Below are positions 35,090 through 45,433 of a DNA stretch of 64,000 bases, piece after piece. The translations under genes were made by a program, and so were the position numbers. The notes beneath the pieces are model-generated. The model saw only the letters and a program-made list of their open reading frames with translations. It was not told where the DNA came from and did no database searches. Within the stretch, counting starts at the first letter, position 1; each line of letters opens with the position of its first letter. The stretch spans positions 4,021,501 to 4,085,500 of the forward strand of contig NZ_CP151767.2 in assembly GCF_038443705.2 (NCBI RefSeq). Reading direction: 5' to 3'. The stretch is from Yoonia sp. SS1-5. Lineage in GTDB: Bacteria > Pseudomonadota > Alphaproteobacteria > Rhodobacterales > Rhodobacteraceae.

Positions 35090-36490
35090 ATGATTCCGGT
35101 ACAAGGGTTTGAAGGTCAGACAGTGGCCGTTTTGGGCATGGGCCGCTCGGGTCTCGCTGCGGCCGCCGCCTTGCAGGAAGGCGGGGCGCAGGTTGTGGTT
35201 TGGGATGACGGCCCCGCTGGCCGTGATGCGGCAGCCGCCGCCGGATACGATCTGCGTGACATGACAACGACGCAATCCTTTGATGGTGTTACAGCCCTCA
35301 TCGTCAGTCCCGGTATCCCGCATCTCTACCCCGCACCCAATCCCGCGATTGCCGCGGCCTGGGACGCTGGCGTGCCGGTCGACAATGATATTGGACTGTT
35401 CTTTCGGTCCTTCGCGACTGCGGATTGGGATCGTTTTGACGTGACCCCGCGGGTCGTCGCCGTGACCGGATCCAACGGTAAATCCACAACCGCTGCCTTG
35501 ATCCATCACATACTGATCGAAAACGGCCGCCCGTCGCAACTTGCCGGCAATATCGGGCGCGGGGTGCTGGATATTGATCCCGCCCATGATGGCGAGGTGA
35601 TCGTGCTGGAGCTGTCGTCCTATCAGACCGATCTGGCCCGTGCGCTGACACCAGATCTTGCCGTGTTGACCAATCTGTCACCCGATCATCTTGACCGGCA
35701 TGCGGGGCTTGGAGGGTATTTTGCGGCCAAGCGCCGCCTCTTTGCGGAAGGCGGTCCGGATCGCGCCCTGATTGGCGTTGATGAGGCCGAGGGGCAGTAT
35801 CTGGCCAATCAGTTGATCGAGGGTGCGGATGATGACCGGGTGATCCGGCTGTCATCGGGGCGCAAGCTGGATGGGCCCGGCTGGTCCGTGTTTGCCCGGA
35901 AGGGGTTTTTGTCCGAATACCGCAAGGGGCGGCAGGTGGGGTCAATTGATCTGCGTCCGATCTTGGGGCTGCCGGGTGCGCATAATCACCAGAATGCCTG
36001 TGCGGCCTATGGGGCATGTCGGGCGCTCGGGTTGGGACCGAAAGGTATCGAGGCGGCGATGAAAAGCTATCCCGGCCTGCCGCACCGGTCCCAATTGGTG
36101 GTCGAGCGGGACGGTGTCCGCTTTATCAACGACAGCAAGGCCACGAATGTAGATAGTACCGCGAAGGCCTTGCAGGCGTTTTCAAAGATCCGGTGGATTT
36201 GTGGGGGTCTGCAGAAAGACGGTGGGCTGGACGGCTTGCTGCCGCATCTGGATCATGTGGTGAAGGCATACGTGATCGGGCGGGAGGCTGAGGCCTTTGC
36301 GCGTCAGTTGGCGGGTGCGGATGCAGAGATTTGCACAACGATGGATGTGGCGGTGGCGCGGGCGCAAGCAGATGCAAAGCCGGGTGAGGTGGTTCTGCTG
36401 GCACCGGCAGCGGCGTCATTTGATCAATATGATAGTTTCGAGAAACGCGGCGATGATTTCATCAATTGCGTCATGAACGCAACGTCGTAG
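35090..36490 (+). CDS. murD: UDP-MurNAc-L-alanine:D-glutamate ligase
   Basis: A 466-residue Mur ligase. It starts [20 protein letters not shown], has the P-loop GSNGKST near residue 125, the [13 protein letters not shown] motif and the C-terminal [22 protein letters not shown] signature that marks MurD. The start at 35090 is preceded by GGGGGCAGGGAC; an in-frame start at 34982 would add 36 residues with no family match. It lies 220 bp after the IS, so its normal mraY-linked transcription is altered. Confidence 0.96.
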   Translation: MIPVQGFEGQTVAVLGMGRSGLAAAAALQEGGAQVVVWDDGPAGRDAAAAAGYDLRDMTTTQSFDGVTALIVSPGIPHLYPAPNPAIAAAWDAGVPVDNDIGLFFRSFATADWDRFDVTPRVVAVTGSNGKSTTAALIHHILIENGRPSQLAGNIGRGVLDIDPAHDGEVIVLELSSYQTDLARALTPDLAVLTNLSPDHLDRHAGLGGYFAAKRRLFAEGGPDRALIGVDEAEGQYLANQLIEGADDDRVIRLSSGRKLDGPGWSVFARKGFLSEYRKGRQVGSIDLRPILGLPGAHNHQNACAAYGACRALGLGPKGIEAAMKSYPGLPHRSQLVVERDGVRFINDSKATNVDSTAKALQAFSKIRWICGGLQKDGGLDGLLPHLDHVVKAYVIGREAEAFARQLAGADAEICTTMDVAVARAQADAKPGEVVLLAPAAASFDQYDSFEKRGDDFINCVMNATS

Positions 36491-36511
36491 GATGGATATA
36501 AATCCATCTTA
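36488..36511. terminator. bidirectional hairpin built from both stop codons of murD and the flavoprotein gene
   Basis: TAGGATGGAT (36488-36497) pairs with ATCCATCTTA (36502-36511) with one G-T wobble and a 4-nt loop. The murD TAG and the convergent gene's TAA are the outer arms of the stem. T runs are short, so termination would be weak in either direction. Confidence 0.5.
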
Positions 36512-37687
36512 CGCCCTTTGGATTGCCTGGCCGGCGGCCCATCCGGATGACCAGGCCCATTGAAAATTATAACCACCAAGCCAGCCTGTGACATCAACGC
36601 ATTCCCCGATGAAATAAAGGCCCGCTTGCGTTTTAGCGGCCATGGTGCTGGAGGATAGCCCGGCTGTATCAACACCACCCAAAGTCACCTCTGCGGTGCG
36701 GTAGCCTTCCGACCCCGATGGCCGCAGCCTCCAGTTCGCCAACAGTGTGCATAGCTCATCAAGCGCCGCATCGCTCTGATCACCCAGATTGCCGGTGATC
36801 TGCATCTCCTCGGCCAGCAGTCCGACCAACCGGTTTGGCAGGTGTTGCGCCAAATGTGTTGTCACAGCCTTGCGCCCCGCGACCTGACGTTGGGTGCGCA
36901 ACCACTCTTGTAGCGTCCCGTCAGGGCAGAGGTTGATGCAGATGCTGTCGCCCTCCTGCCAGTATGATGAGGCCTGCAATATGGCGGGTCCGGACAAACC
37001 CCGATGTGTAAACAGCAACGCTTCCTCGAAAGCAGGTCCCCCTGCTGCGACCGTGCCGTGGGTTGTTGTTCCCGCGATTGCCTTGAACCGGTCGTCCGAA
37101 AATGTCAGCGGCACAAGGCCCGGGCGAATATCAGTGACGTCAAGTCCGAATTGGGCAGCAACCCGGTAGCCGAGACCGGTCGCCCCCATTTTTGGGATGG
37201 ATTTGCCACCCGACGCAACAACCAGATTGCGGGCGGTGACATTCGTCGTTTTGCCGTCTTTGGTGACGCGGACGCAAAAGCTGCTGCCATCATGGGTAAT
37301 CTCGCCCACCTCTGCGCGCAACCATAGCTGTGCGCCGGCCTTTTCCATTTCGGCGCGCAGCATCGCGATGATGTCCTTGGCCGAGTTATCGCAAAACAGT
37401 TGCCCCAATGTCTTTTCATGCCACGCGATCCCATACGCATTCACAAGATCAAGGAAATCCCATTGCGTATAGCGTTTCAGGGCGGATTTGCAGAAATGAG
37501 GGTTCTGGCTGATGAAATTCTCGGGCCCCGCATACAGGTTGGTGAAATTGCAGCGCCCACCACCCGAGATCCGTATCTTTTCCCCAGGTGCCTTGGCATG
37601 ATCGACCAAGAGCACACCCGACCCGGCATGGGCCGCGCACATCATGCCCGCAGCGCCGGCCCCTATGATCAGCGTTTTGACGTCCAT
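36509..37687 (-). CDS. BaiN/RdsA-like FAD-dependent oxidoreductase
   Basis: A 392-residue flavoprotein of the HI0933/YhiN family. FAD-binding starts VKTLIIGAGAAGMMCA, then the family signature KIRISGGGRCNFTN, ASGGKSIPKMGATGLGY, and the closing GLYFIGECVDVTGWLGGYNFQWAWSSG. The electron partner and substrate are unknown. It is on the minus strand inside the dcw cluster, convergent with murD and divergent from ftsW, which must therefore have its own promoter in the 253-bp gap. Confidence 0.88.
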   Translation of the reverse strand: MDVKTLIIGAGAAGMMCAAHAGSGVLLVDHAKAPGEKIRISGGGRCNFTNLYAGPENFISQNPHFCKSALKRYTQWDFLDLVNAYGIAWHEKTLGQLFCDNSAKDIIAMLRAEMEKAGAQLWLRAEVGEITHDGSSFCVRVTKDGKTTNVTARNLVVASGGKSIPKMGATGLGYRVAAQFGLDVTDIRPGLVPLTFSDDRFKAIAGTTTHGTVAAGGPAFEEALLFTHRGLSGPAILQASSYWQEGDSICINLCPDGTLQEWLRTQRQVAGRKAVTTHLAQHLPNRLVGLLAEEMQITGNLGDQSDAALDELCTLLANWRLRPSGSEGYRTAEVTLGGVDTAGLSSSTMAAKTQAGLYFIGECVDVTGWLGGYNFQWAWSSGWAAGQAIQRA

Positions 37688-37940
37688 TGCGCCCAACTGC
37701 CGGGAAATGCGGTCCGGTGCAAGACATTGACCTGCCCGCACTCACCGAATTGTGGTCCAGGTGTTCAACCCGGCATCCAATGAATCGTGGCAACGATGAA
37801 TATGCGGGTCTCTGAAGGTGGCGTGTCCACCGGTTCCCCTTGCACCCCGTGTCACATTTTCGTGGAATCGCGCAGATAAGCACTGTATGCTTTCCTCAGA
37901 CCCGGAAAACCGGGCGGTAGAGGCAGTATGGCGGTGATCC

Positions 37941-39110
37941 ATGACGGAAATGGTCTATGGAGCGGTCCCGGTATCATCCGGTGACCCGGTTCTTCCCCGA
38001 TGGTGGCGGACAATTGATAAATGGACGATGTCCTGCATTCTGATCCTGTTTGCGATCGGATTGCTTCTGGGGCTCGCCTCGTCGCCACCTTTGGCGGCAA
38101 AAAACGGGTTGGAGCCGTTTCACTATGTCACCCGGCAGGCGGTGTTCGGCGGGATGGCCATGGTGGTCATGTTTGTTGTCTCGATGATGTCACCGACGCT
38201 TGTGCGCCGTCTGGCCGTGCTTGGGTTTCTGGCGGCCTTTGTTGCCCTCGCCTTTCTGCCGGTGTTCGGCACTGATTTTGGCAAAGGGGCAACGCGCTGG
38301 TATTCGCTTGGATTTGCCGCCGTCCAGCCGTCGGAGTTTCTCAAACCCGGCTTTGTGGTGATGGCCGCCTGGCTCTTGGCGGCCAGCCAGCAGATTGGCG
38401 GACCACCGGGCAAGACCTATTCCTTTGTGCTGACGATGATGATCGTCCTGATGCTGGCGATGCAGCCGGATTTCGGGCAGGCCTGTCTGATCCTGTTTGC
38501 ATGGGGTGTGATGTATTTTGTAGCCGGGGCGCCGATGCTGTTGCTGATCATTCTGGCGGGGTTGGTGGTTTTTGCAGGCACGATTGCCTATTCAAATTCG
38601 GAACACTTTGCGCGGCGGATTGATGGCTTTCTATCGCCCGATGTCGACCCGAACACACAGCTTGGCTATGCAACAAACGCGATCCGCGAGGGTGGCTTTT
38701 TCGGCGTTGGCGTGGGTGAGGGGCAGGTGAAATGGTCGCTGCCGGACGCGCATACCGATTTCATTATCGCTGTCGCTGCCGAGGAATACGGGCTGATCTG
38801 TGTGCTGGTCATCATCGCGCTTTACAGCGTCATCGTGGTCCGATCCCTGTTGCGCCTGATGAAGGAACGCGACCCGTTCATTCGGCTCGCCGGCACCGGG
38901 CTGGCCTGCGCCTTTGGTGTGCAGGCGATGATCAATATGGGGGTGGCGGTTCGCTTGCTGCCGGCCAAGGGCATGACCTTGCCCTTTGTCAGCTATGGCG
39001 GCTCTTCGTTGATTGCCGGCGGGATTGCGGTCGGCATGCTGCTCGCCTTTACCCGCAGCCGTCCGCAGGGCGAGATGGAAGATATCCTGTTGCGCAGGGC
39101 CAATAGATGA
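37941..39110 (+). CDS. ftsW: lipid II polymerase FtsW (SEDS family)
   Basis: A 389-residue polytopic protein with about ten helices. SEDS signatures are seen: [37 protein letters not shown], the Asp-containing [19 protein letters not shown] and the final [13 protein letters not shown]. It polymerises lipid II at the septum with FtsI. Likely transcribed from its own promoter because a minus-strand gene lies upstream. Overlaps murG by 4 nt. Confidence 0.96.
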   Translation: MTEMVYGAVPVSSGDPVLPRWWRTIDKWTMSCILILFAIGLLLGLASSPPLAAKNGLEPFHYVTRQAVFGGMAMVVMFVVSMMSPTLVRRLAVLGFLAAFVALAFLPVFGTDFGKGATRWYSLGFAAVQPSEFLKPGFVVMAAWLLAASQQIGGPPGKTYSFVLTMMIVLMLAMQPDFGQACLILFAWGVMYFVAGAPMLLLIILAGLVVFAGTIAYSNSEHFARRIDGFLSPDVDPNTQLGYATNAIREGGFFGVGVGEGQVKWSLPDAHTDFIIAVAAEEYGLICVLVIIALYSVIVVRSLLRLMKERDPFIRLAGTGLACAFGVQAMINMGVAVRLLPAKGMTLPFVSYGGSSLIAGGIAVGMLLAFTRSRPQGEMEDILLRRANR

Positions 39111-40204
39111 GCGCCCCATTATTGATTATCGCTGCGGGCGGAACGGGCGGGCATATGTTCCCGGCTCAGGCCTTGGCCGAGGCCATGTTGGACAAGGGCT
39201 GGCGGGTGCGTCTGTCGACCGACGCACGGGGTGCGCGCTACACCGGCGGTTTTCCTGATGCGGTCGAGGTCAGCGTTGTGGGCAGCGCGACCTTTGCGCG
39301 GGGCGGCATATTGCAAAAACTGGCGGTGCCCTTTCGGATCCTGGGGGGCATTGGTGCGGCCAAATGGCGGATGTTCCGGGACCGGCCCGCCGTGGTGGTG
39401 GGCTTTGGGGGATATCCGGCAATCCCTGCAATGACCGCCGCCTGGGTTCTGCGTATCCCGCGGATGATCCATGAACAAAACGGCGTGCTGGGCCGGGTTA
39501 ATCAGCTTTTCGCCAGGCGCGTGAATGCGGTTGCCTGCGGAACCTGGCCCACTGCATTACCGTCTGGTGTCGCGGGGGTGCATACGGGCAACCCTGTGCG
39601 GGCCGCCATTCTGGAGCGGCACGAGGCGCCCTATATCCCCCCTGGTGACTACCCGATGTCCATTCTTGTGATGGGTGGGTCGCAGGGGGCGCGGATCCTG
39701 TCGGATGTTGTCCCGCCCGCCATTGCGAGCCTGCCAGAGCATCTGCGCCGCAATATCCGGGTCAGCCAGCAGGCGCGCCAGGAAGATCTGGAACGGGTGA
39801 CGCATTACTATGAAAGCGAATTGATCACGGCGGATGTGCAAACCTTCTTTACGGATGTTCCCAACCGGATGGCCGACGCGCAATTGGTGATTGCCCGATC
39901 CGGCGCATCCACCGTTGCGGATGTCAGCATCGTGGGCCGGCCCGCGATCTGGGTGCCGCTGGCCAGCGCCATCCGGGATGAACAGACCGCCAATGCACGT
40001 CAACTGGTCGAGGCCGGGGCCGCGATCATGATGCCTGAAAGCATGTTCGAGGTTGATACGCTGCGCGAGCAGATCGAACTGGTGCTTGGCAATGAAGAGG
40101 GCGCAATGCGCATGACCCATGCGGCGCTCGGCTGTGCTGTGCCGGACGCAACAGAGCGGCTTGTGCAATTGGTGGAAAATCTGGCAGAGGGACGCGAGAC
40201 ATGA
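39107..40204 (+). CDS. murG: UDP-GlcNAc:lipid I N-acetylglucosaminyltransferase
   Basis: A 365-residue GT28 enzyme that makes lipid II at the inner face of the membrane. The N-terminal [17 protein letters not shown] loop, the [18 protein letters not shown] motif, GGSQGARI and the C-terminal [23 protein letters not shown] donor-binding region are intact. ATGA overlap with ftsW and 4-nt overlap with the first possible murC start. Confidence 0.97.
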   Translation: MSAPLLIIAAGGTGGHMFPAQALAEAMLDKGWRVRLSTDARGARYTGGFPDAVEVSVVGSATFARGGILQKLAVPFRILGGIGAAKWRMFRDRPAVVVGFGGYPAIPAMTAAWVLRIPRMIHEQNGVLGRVNQLFARRVNAVACGTWPTALPSGVAGVHTGNPVRAAILERHEAPYIPPGDYPMSILVMGGSQGARILSDVVPPAIASLPEHLRRNIRVSQQARQEDLERVTHYYESELITADVQTFFTDVPNRMADAQLVIARSGASTVADVSIVGRPAIWVPLASAIRDEQTANARQLVEAGAAIMMPESMFEVDTLREQIELVLGNEEGAMRMTHAALGCAVPDATERLVQLVENLAEGRET

Positions 40205-40221
40205 TGGACGGGGATCTGAGA

Positions 40222-41619
40222 ATGAATGCGGCAACAAAACTACCGCTTGATGTGGGTGCCATCCATTTTGTGGGCATTGGCGGCATCGGGATGTCCGGCA
40301 TCGCCGAGGTCCTGTTGAACCATGGCTATCAGGTGCAGGGCTCTGATCTGAAATCATCCAAGATCACCGACCGGCTGAAATCGCTGGGTGCGGTCATCTT
40401 CGAAGGCCAGCGGGCCGAAAACCTTGAAGGGGCCGAGGTCATCGTGATCTCATCCGCGATCAAGCCCGGCAATCCGGAACTGGACGCCGCCCGGGCCCTC
40501 GGACTGCCGGTGGTGCGCCGGGCCGAGATGCTGGCCGAACTGATGCGGCTGAAATCCAACGTGGCCGTCGCCGGGACGCACGGCAAGACCACCACCACGA
40601 CGATGGTCGCGGCCTTGCTGGACGAAGGCGGGATCGACCCCACAGTGATCAATGGCGGGATCATTCATGCCTACGGATCCAACGCCCGGATGGGGCAGGG
40701 TGAATGGATGGTGGTCGAGGCTGACGAAAGCGACGGCACATTCAACCGCCTGCCGGCAACGATTGCCATCGTCACCAATATTGACCCTGAACATATGGAA
40801 CATTGGGGAACCGAGGAAGCACTGCATCAGGGCTTTTACGATTTTGTCTCGAACATCCCGTTTTACGGGCTTGCGGTCTGCTGCACCGATGACCCGGATG
40901 TCCAATCGCTGGTCGGCAAGATCACCGACCGGCGGGTAACGACATTTGGCTTTAACGCCCAGGCCGATGTGCGGGCCGTGAACCTGCGCTATAGTGGCGG
41001 CGTTGCCTTTTTCGACATCGCCCTGCAGGCCGAGGATGCGATGATCGAGGATTGCGAATTGCCGATGCCGGGGGATCACAACGTCTCTAACGCGCTCTCG
41101 GCCGTGGCCGTGGCCCGGCATCTTGGGATGAAAAAGGATGAAATCCGCGCGGCCCTCAAAGGGTTCGGCGGGGTCAATCGGCGCTTTACCCGCGTGGGCG
41201 AGGTGGATGGCGTGACGATCATCGACGATTACGGCCACCACCCGGTTGAGATTGCGGCCGTCCTGAAAGCGGCCCGGCAGGCCACCAATGGCCGCGTGAT
41301 TGCAGTCCATCAGCCGCACCGGTTTACCCGGCTCCACCACCATTTTGATGAGTTCTGCGCCTGCTTTAACGACGCCGATGTCGTGGGCATTTCCGAGGTG
41401 TTTGCCGCTGGTGAAGAGCCCATCGAAGGCGCCAGTCACGCCGATCTGGTCGCAGGCCTGATCCGGCACGGGCACCGGCACGCGCGGATCGTGGAAAACC
41501 AGGATGACCTGACACGTATTGTGCGTGAGCAGGCGAAACCGGGGGACATGGTTGTCTGCCTTGGGGCCGGGACGATCAGTGCCTGGGCGAATGACCTGCC
41601 GGAGCGGCTGAAAGCCTAG
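40222..41619 (+). CDS. murC: UDP-MurNAc:L-alanine ligase
   Basis: A 465-residue Mur ligase that adds the first amino acid to UDP-MurNAc. [15 protein letters not shown] gives the N-terminal nucleotide fold, GTHGKTTTT the P-loop near residue 113, then [10 protein letters not shown] and [12 protein letters not shown] chose the ATG at 40222 because homologues begin near MNAATKLP; the ATG at 40201 (overlapping the murG stop) would add seven residues and cannot be excluded. Confidence 0.96.
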   Translation: MNAATKLPLDVGAIHFVGIGGIGMSGIAEVLLNHGYQVQGSDLKSSKITDRLKSLGAVIFEGQRAENLEGAEVIVISSAIKPGNPELDAARALGLPVVRRAEMLAELMRLKSNVAVAGTHGKTTTTTMVAALLDEGGIDPTVINGGIIHAYGSNARMGQGEWMVVEADESDGTFNRLPATIAIVTNIDPEHMEHWGTEEALHQGFYDFVSNIPFYGLAVCCTDDPDVQSLVGKITDRRVTTFGFNAQADVRAVNLRYSGGVAFFDIALQAEDAMIEDCELPMPGDHNVSNALSAVAVARHLGMKKDEIRAALKGFGGVNRRFTRVGEVDGVTIIDDYGHHPVEIAAVLKAARQATNGRVIAVHQPHRFTRLHHHFDEFCACFNDADVVGISEVFAAGEEPIEGASHADLVAGLIRHGHRHARIVENQDDLTRIVREQAKPGDMVVCLGAGTISAWANDLPERLKA

Positions 41620-41623
41620 CCGC

Positions 41624-43189
41624 GTGGAGGTTAGCGACATAAACGACCGCGACGGCGTGGCTCAATACCTGGCGAACTTGCCTCCAGATGTTGCTCAGCG
41701 AACCTCCTCGAAAGTCGCTTTTTTGTCGGCGGCACGAACCCTGCCAATAGCGTTGGGTTACTTCTTGGGCGATGAGTGCCATGATGAAGCTAAGTTGTCG
41801 TTAGTCGCAGTGCTTGGCTCTTTGGTTAACGCTGGGGTCAGTTGGAAGCTAAACTGCGAACACTCAGCCGCTGGGGATGATGCCTCAGATGAGGCGTATA
41901 TGTTAGCGTCGAGCAGCATCCCTCACAGCGCTGCCGCTTACTCTGCATATTCTGCGGCCTTTGCCGCAGCAAATCTTGCGGATGCAGCTCTCGAAGCATC
42001 GGCTGATGCGTTAGCTAGCTATTCGATTGATGTTTGGGAGAGCGTCAGGAATGATTTGGTTGGCAATAGCAAACTTTGGCCAAAAGGAATTCCAACTGCA
42101 TTAAAGGCACTTTGGGCGGAGTCTCAGTTTGCGATGAGCCATCAAACGGCAAATTGGTCCATCTGGGCTCATTGGTACAACCGGGTTCTTCTGGATCGTG
42201 ATTGGCGCCCAGATGCGATGCTTGCGGTGCTTGACGGCATTACACGGCAGGACTGGGGCCAAGGGCCGTCTCATATTAACCCAATGTTTGATGAGGTCTT
42301 GACCTTGTATTTGGGTGAAGATGACCCATCCCTTACAGTAGTAACGCCGTTATCCGAAGCCTATCCTGTTGATTTCACCTTTGACACGTTACAGCGCGTC
42401 ATGCGGATGATCGGTATTGATGACAACATGAAGCACCTGCGCGATCCGTCGATCGTGCAGGCGTTTCTGGATGATGCGGGGCAATTGCGCGATGACTTCC
42501 GGGATTTCTGCGACTACGCGCAAGAGCTTTCGCCCGGCGGAAACTATGCCGGTGTCCTGCGCCGTGCGGCTAGCAAGGTGACACAGGAATTCGACCGGGT
42601 TGAGGATTTGACCCATCTGCGGGCCGAACGGCTGGTCCAGCTGGGTGGCGAATTAGAACTGTTTGCCGTCAGTGAGCAGGGGCGTGCCGATCTTGGCGGC
42701 CCGCTGGCCGGCATTCTGGATCAGCGAATTGGCGCCTTGAAACAGCTCTGCCGCAAGCATTTCGGACCAAGCTACCAAACCCTCGCGCCATTGGCAGAAC
42801 TACGCCTTGATCAGATTGATCAGGAAGGGGTCTTGCATGTGCTTGATGAGGCAATCGGTTTTATCGAGACGCTCCCAAATGATGACTTCCAGCCGCTTGA
42901 TCATGAGGGTTTGCTTGTGCTGCAGGATATGCGGGCAGAGTTGCATGTCATCCGTGGCGCCATTGCCGACGCGTCGGGTGACGCGTTCCGATCATTGTTA
43001 GAGGACAGGTTTGCACAAAGTGCAGGCTCGCTTGGGCTCAGCCTGCTGCGCTTTGGCCAGAAATCCAAGGCGGCGCTTAACAAGGCAGGACGCGGTGCAG
43101 ATGCCGCGATCAAGACCAACAAGCGACTGGAAGGGTTGGCCGATATTATCGACGGGATCGTCGATATGTTCCCGGGTGGTGGGCCCTAG
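41624..43189 (+). CDS. unrecognised 521-residue soluble protein between murC and murB
   Basis: I do not recognise this gene. Residues 1-245 have lower GC and different codon use, and include an Ala-rich helical stretch (HSAAAYSAYSAAFAAANLADAALEA) and the Trp-rich SIWAHWYNRVLLDRDWRPD. Residues 250-521 have host-like GC and are helical and acidic (coiled-coil-like segments around EFDRVEDLTHLRAERLVQLGG), ending in a Gly/Pro tail MFPGGGP. No signal peptide or membrane helix. The GTG start at 41624 is uncertain, because GGAGG lies inside the frame just after it. It looks like a junction of acquired and older sequence. Confidence 0.6.
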   Translation: MEVSDINDRDGVAQYLANLPPDVAQRTSSKVAFLSAARTLPIALGYFLGDECHDEAKLSLVAVLGSLVNAGVSWKLNCEHSAAGDDASDEAYMLASSSIPHSAAAYSAYSAAFAAANLADAALEASADALASYSIDVWESVRNDLVGNSKLWPKGIPTALKALWAESQFAMSHQTANWSIWAHWYNRVLLDRDWRPDAMLAVLDGITRQDWGQGPSHINPMFDEVLTLYLGEDDPSLTVVTPLSEAYPVDFTFDTLQRVMRMIGIDDNMKHLRDPSIVQAFLDDAGQLRDDFRDFCDYAQELSPGGNYAGVLRRAASKVTQEFDRVEDLTHLRAERLVQLGGELELFAVSEQGRADLGGPLAGILDQRIGALKQLCRKHFGPSYQTLAPLAELRLDQIDQEGVLHVLDEAIGFIETLPNDDFQPLDHEGLLVLQDMRAELHVIRGAIADASGDAFRSLLEDRFAQSAGSLGLSLLRFGQKSKAALNKAGRGADAAIKTNKRLEGLADIIDGIVDMFPGGGP

Positions 43190-43277
43190 GTTGCGTTTGT
43201 CCGCTTGTACGAAGGTGCCGTTGCCGCGCCCGCATTCGGTGGTATTCTCGCCATGATTAAAGGCCACATCTGCGAAT

Positions 43278-43532
43278 ATGAGCTATTCCATCATCATCGG
43301 CTGTCTTTGGGTTCTTGCAGCGACGGTTGTAGCACTTCTTCCAATGCGCCGACAATACGTGCCGGGTGTGTCACTTTTGGTGTTGGCCCCGCCTCTGATT
43401 GTCTGGGTCGGGTATGATCACGGCTGGATATATGCAGTGCTGGGCCTGCTTGCGTTCCTGTCGATGTTTCGCAAGCCGCTTGCATATTTCTACCGCAGGG
43501 CGCGGGGCGAAACGCCGGATATCCCAAGATGA
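43278..43532 (+). CDS. DUF2484 small membrane protein, copy 1
   Basis: An 84-residue protein with two or three hydrophobic helices (IIIGCLWVLAATVVALLPM, then SLLVLAPPLIVWVGY and YAVLGLLAFLSMF) and a basic C-terminus. The pattern and the place between murC and murB match the DUF2484 family of Rhodobacterales. Overlaps copy 2 by 4 nt. Function unknown; position suggests a link to envelope synthesis. Confidence 0.8.
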   Translation: MSYSIIIGCLWVLAATVVALLPMRRQYVPGVSLLVLAPPLIVWVGYDHGWIYAVLGLLAFLSMFRKPLAYFYRRARGETPDIPR

Positions 43533-43777
43533 TGACATCCATACTTGCGATTTGCCTGTGGGTCTTGTTGGCCTTTGTGATGCAGTTGATCCCCTCAAAC
43601 GACCATCATTGGCGGCGGGCCTATGTGTTGATCGGGCTGGGGATTCCCTTGCTGATCTGGGTGACCTGGCAGAGCGGGCCGTGGATCGGGGCGTTGGGGC
43701 TGCTGATCGGCGGGATGGTGCTGCGCTGGCCACTGATCTTTCTATACCGATGGGTCCGCCGAAAGTTGGGAGGCTGA
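43529..43777 (+). CDS. DUF2484 small membrane protein, copy 2
   Basis: An 82-residue protein with the same layout as the preceding gene: ILAICLWVLLAFVMQLIPSN, LIGLGIPLLIWVTW and a final basic WVRRKLGG. The shared CLWVL and PLLIW/PPLIVW segments show they are tandem paralogues. ATGA overlap with copy 1. Confidence 0.78.
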   Translation: MMTSILAICLWVLLAFVMQLIPSNDHHWRRAYVLIGLGIPLLIWVTWQSGPWIGALGLLIGGMVLRWPLIFLYRWVRRKLGG

Positions 43778-43778
43778 T

Positions 43779-44063
43779 TTGGGTATCCTGATCCTGATGT
43801 TGTTTTGCGCCTTTGCGGGGTTTGCATTGTTGGTCTGGTTGACGCGGCGGGGGTCAGCGGGGCTGGCGCTGACGGTAGTCTCAATCCTGGGCGGGGTGCT
43901 GGCGATTTTGATCTATGCGGCGGGGCGGCCTTTCGGCATTGATCCGGTCGGGGCGATGACAGCGGCCATGTTATGTGTGCTGCCGGCGCTGATGGGCGGC
44001 ATCGCCGGTGGGCTGCTGGGGCGAATATTGCGCAAGCGGGATGATCAGCGCCGGGACGCATAG
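43779..44063 (+). CDS. small membrane protein, TTG start
   Basis: A 94-residue protein with three hydrophobic helices (about 3-20, 28-46, 56-82) and an Arg/Asp-rich C-terminus. It starts at TTG 43779, 5 bp after GGGAGG and 1 bp after the previous stop. No family recognised. Its tight spacing puts it in one transcript with the two DUF2484 genes. Confidence 0.65.
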   Translation: MGILILMLFCAFAGFALLVWLTRRGSAGLALTVVSILGGVLAILIYAAGRPFGIDPVGAMTAAMLCVLPALMGGIAGGLLGRILRKRDDQRRDA

Positions 44064-44073
44064 CCGAAAATAC

Positions 44074-44116
44074 TTGAACAGTGTTCAAATATACTCTAAA
44101 TAATGAACATCGTTCA
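44074..44116 (+). promoter_or_regulatory. promoter with two palindromic operators upstream of a small membrane gene
   Basis: Operator 1 is TTGAACA (44074-44080), one G, TGTTCAA (44082-44088). Operator 2 is TGAAC (44104-44108), 3 bp, GTTCA (44112-44116), centred 29 bp further. TTGAAC (44074-44079) with a 17-bp spacer to TAAATA (44097-44102) makes a good sigma-70 promoter, so the first operator covers the -35 and the second lies just after the -10. The form resembles TetR-family sites. No regulator gene lies nearby. Confidence 0.6.
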
Positions 44117-44132
44117 ATTTTGGAGACGAATC

Positions 44133-44423
44133 ATGAATACCGAAGTTCTGACAATCATCTTTATTCTCAGTCTTGTGACCTTTGCGTTTGGCTTTCTTGG
44201 CCACTACCTCGCGCGGATCCGCAGCGGTCGCGGTTTCGCGGCAATTGGCGCCGTGTGGGTAGCGTTCAGTGTGGCGATGCTGGTGGGGATGGACAAGGCG
44301 CCGGGCTGGGATGGCTTGGCATATCTGTTTGCGCTATTAGGCGTCAGTGCGCCAAGTGCCGTTGGTCTGATCGGTGGCGGCGCAATTGGATATTTCCGAG
44401 GAGACAAGACCGCAAATGCTTGA
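44133..44423 (+). CDS. small membrane protein under the palindrome-flanked promoter
   Basis: A 96-residue protein with three predicted helices ([67 protein letters not shown]) and a short charged tail. The ATG at 44133 follows GGAGACGAATC; an ATG at 44103 lies between the operators and is unlikely. It overlaps the murB start by 8 nt, so the regulated promoter would also feed murB, ddl, ftsQ and ftsA. No family recognised. Confidence 0.65.
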   Translation: MNTEVLTIIFILSLVTFAFGFLGHYLARIRSGRGFAAIGAVWVAFSVAMLVGMDKAPGWDGLAYLFALLGVSAPSAVGLIGGGAIGYFRGDKTANA

Positions 44424-45354
44424 TTTACCACAGGTGCGCGGCACCCTGACCGCGCACCGCCCCCTGGCCGAGCTGACATGGATGCGTGTGGGTGGCCCGG
44501 CCGAGATCCTTTTTCAACCCGCCGATCAGGAGGATCTGTGCAGCTTTCTGGCGGCACTGGATCCGGCCATTCCGGTTTTTCCCATGGGTGTGGGCAGCAA
44601 CCTGATTGTCCGTGATGGTGGGATCAGCGGTGTTGTGATCCGGCTGGGGCGTGGGTTCAATGGTATCGACATTGAGGCAGGTACTGTGGTGGCGGGCGCT
44701 GCCGCATTGGATGCGCATGTGGCCCGCAAGGCCGCGGATGCGGGGCTGGATTTGACATTTCTGCGCACCATTCCGGGCACGATTGGCGGGGCGGTGCGGA
44801 TGAATGCCGGGTGCTACGGCACTTATATTGCAGATGTTCTGGTCTCGGCCACGCTTGTCCTGCGCGATGGGACCATCACCGAGCTTGCTGCTGACGCCCT
44901 TCATCTGGCCTATCGTCAGAGCGTGCTGCCCGATGGGGCGGTGATCACGCAGGCAAAGTTCCGTGCGCCCGAGGCGGACCCGACCGCATTGGCCAACCGG
45001 ATGCAGGACCAATTGGCAAAGCGGGATGAGACCCAGCCCACAAAGGACCGCACGGCTGGATCGACCTTTCGCAATCCGGCGGGTTTTTCCTCGACCGGGC
45101 AGGCAGATGACACCCATGATTTGAAGGCGTGGAAGGTGATTGACGCGGCCGGTATGCGCGGTGCGACCCTTGGCGGGGCGGTCATGAATACCAAACACTC
45201 GAACTTTCTGACCAATGCGGGCGATGCAACCGCCGCCGATCTTGAGGATTTGGGCGAAGAGGTGCGGAAAAAGGTTTACGATTCCCAAGGGATTACGCTA
45301 GACTGGGAAATTATGCGGGTCGGTGCCCGAACGGGCGAAGACACGACAAAATAA
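44416..45354 (+). CDS. murB: UDP-N-acetylenolpyruvoylglucosamine reductase
   Basis: A 312-residue FAD enzyme that reduces UDP-GlcNAc-enolpyruvate to UDP-MurNAc. It is the short type: [59 protein letters not shown] with the proton-donor serine, and [13 protein letters not shown]. The start ATG at 44416 lies within the end of the preceding gene. A start at 44374 would read through that gene's frame and lacks a ribosome site. Confidence 0.96.
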   Translation: MLDLPQVRGTLTAHRPLAELTWMRVGGPAEILFQPADQEDLCSFLAALDPAIPVFPMGVGSNLIVRDGGISGVVIRLGRGFNGIDIEAGTVVAGAAALDAHVARKAADAGLDLTFLRTIPGTIGGAVRMNAGCYGTYIADVLVSATLVLRDGTITELAADALHLAYRQSVLPDGAVITQAKFRAPEADPTALANRMQDQLAKRDETQPTKDRTAGSTFRNPAGFSSTGQADDTHDLKAWKVIDAAGMRGATLGGAVMNTKHSNFLTNAGDATAADLEDLGEEVRKKVYDSQGITLDWEIMRVGARTGEDTTK

Positions 45355-45433
45355 TTGGCTGAAAACAGCCGGACCCAAGGCAAGGGTCAACATAATGACG
45401 GGCCACAAAGGCTCGCGAATAAGGCGGTAGGGT

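Noticed and set aside
44074..44116. Alphaproteobacterial LexA box (GAAC-N7-GAAC)
   Set aside because: The GAAC and GTTC blocks are inverted palindromes, not 7-bp spaced direct repeats.
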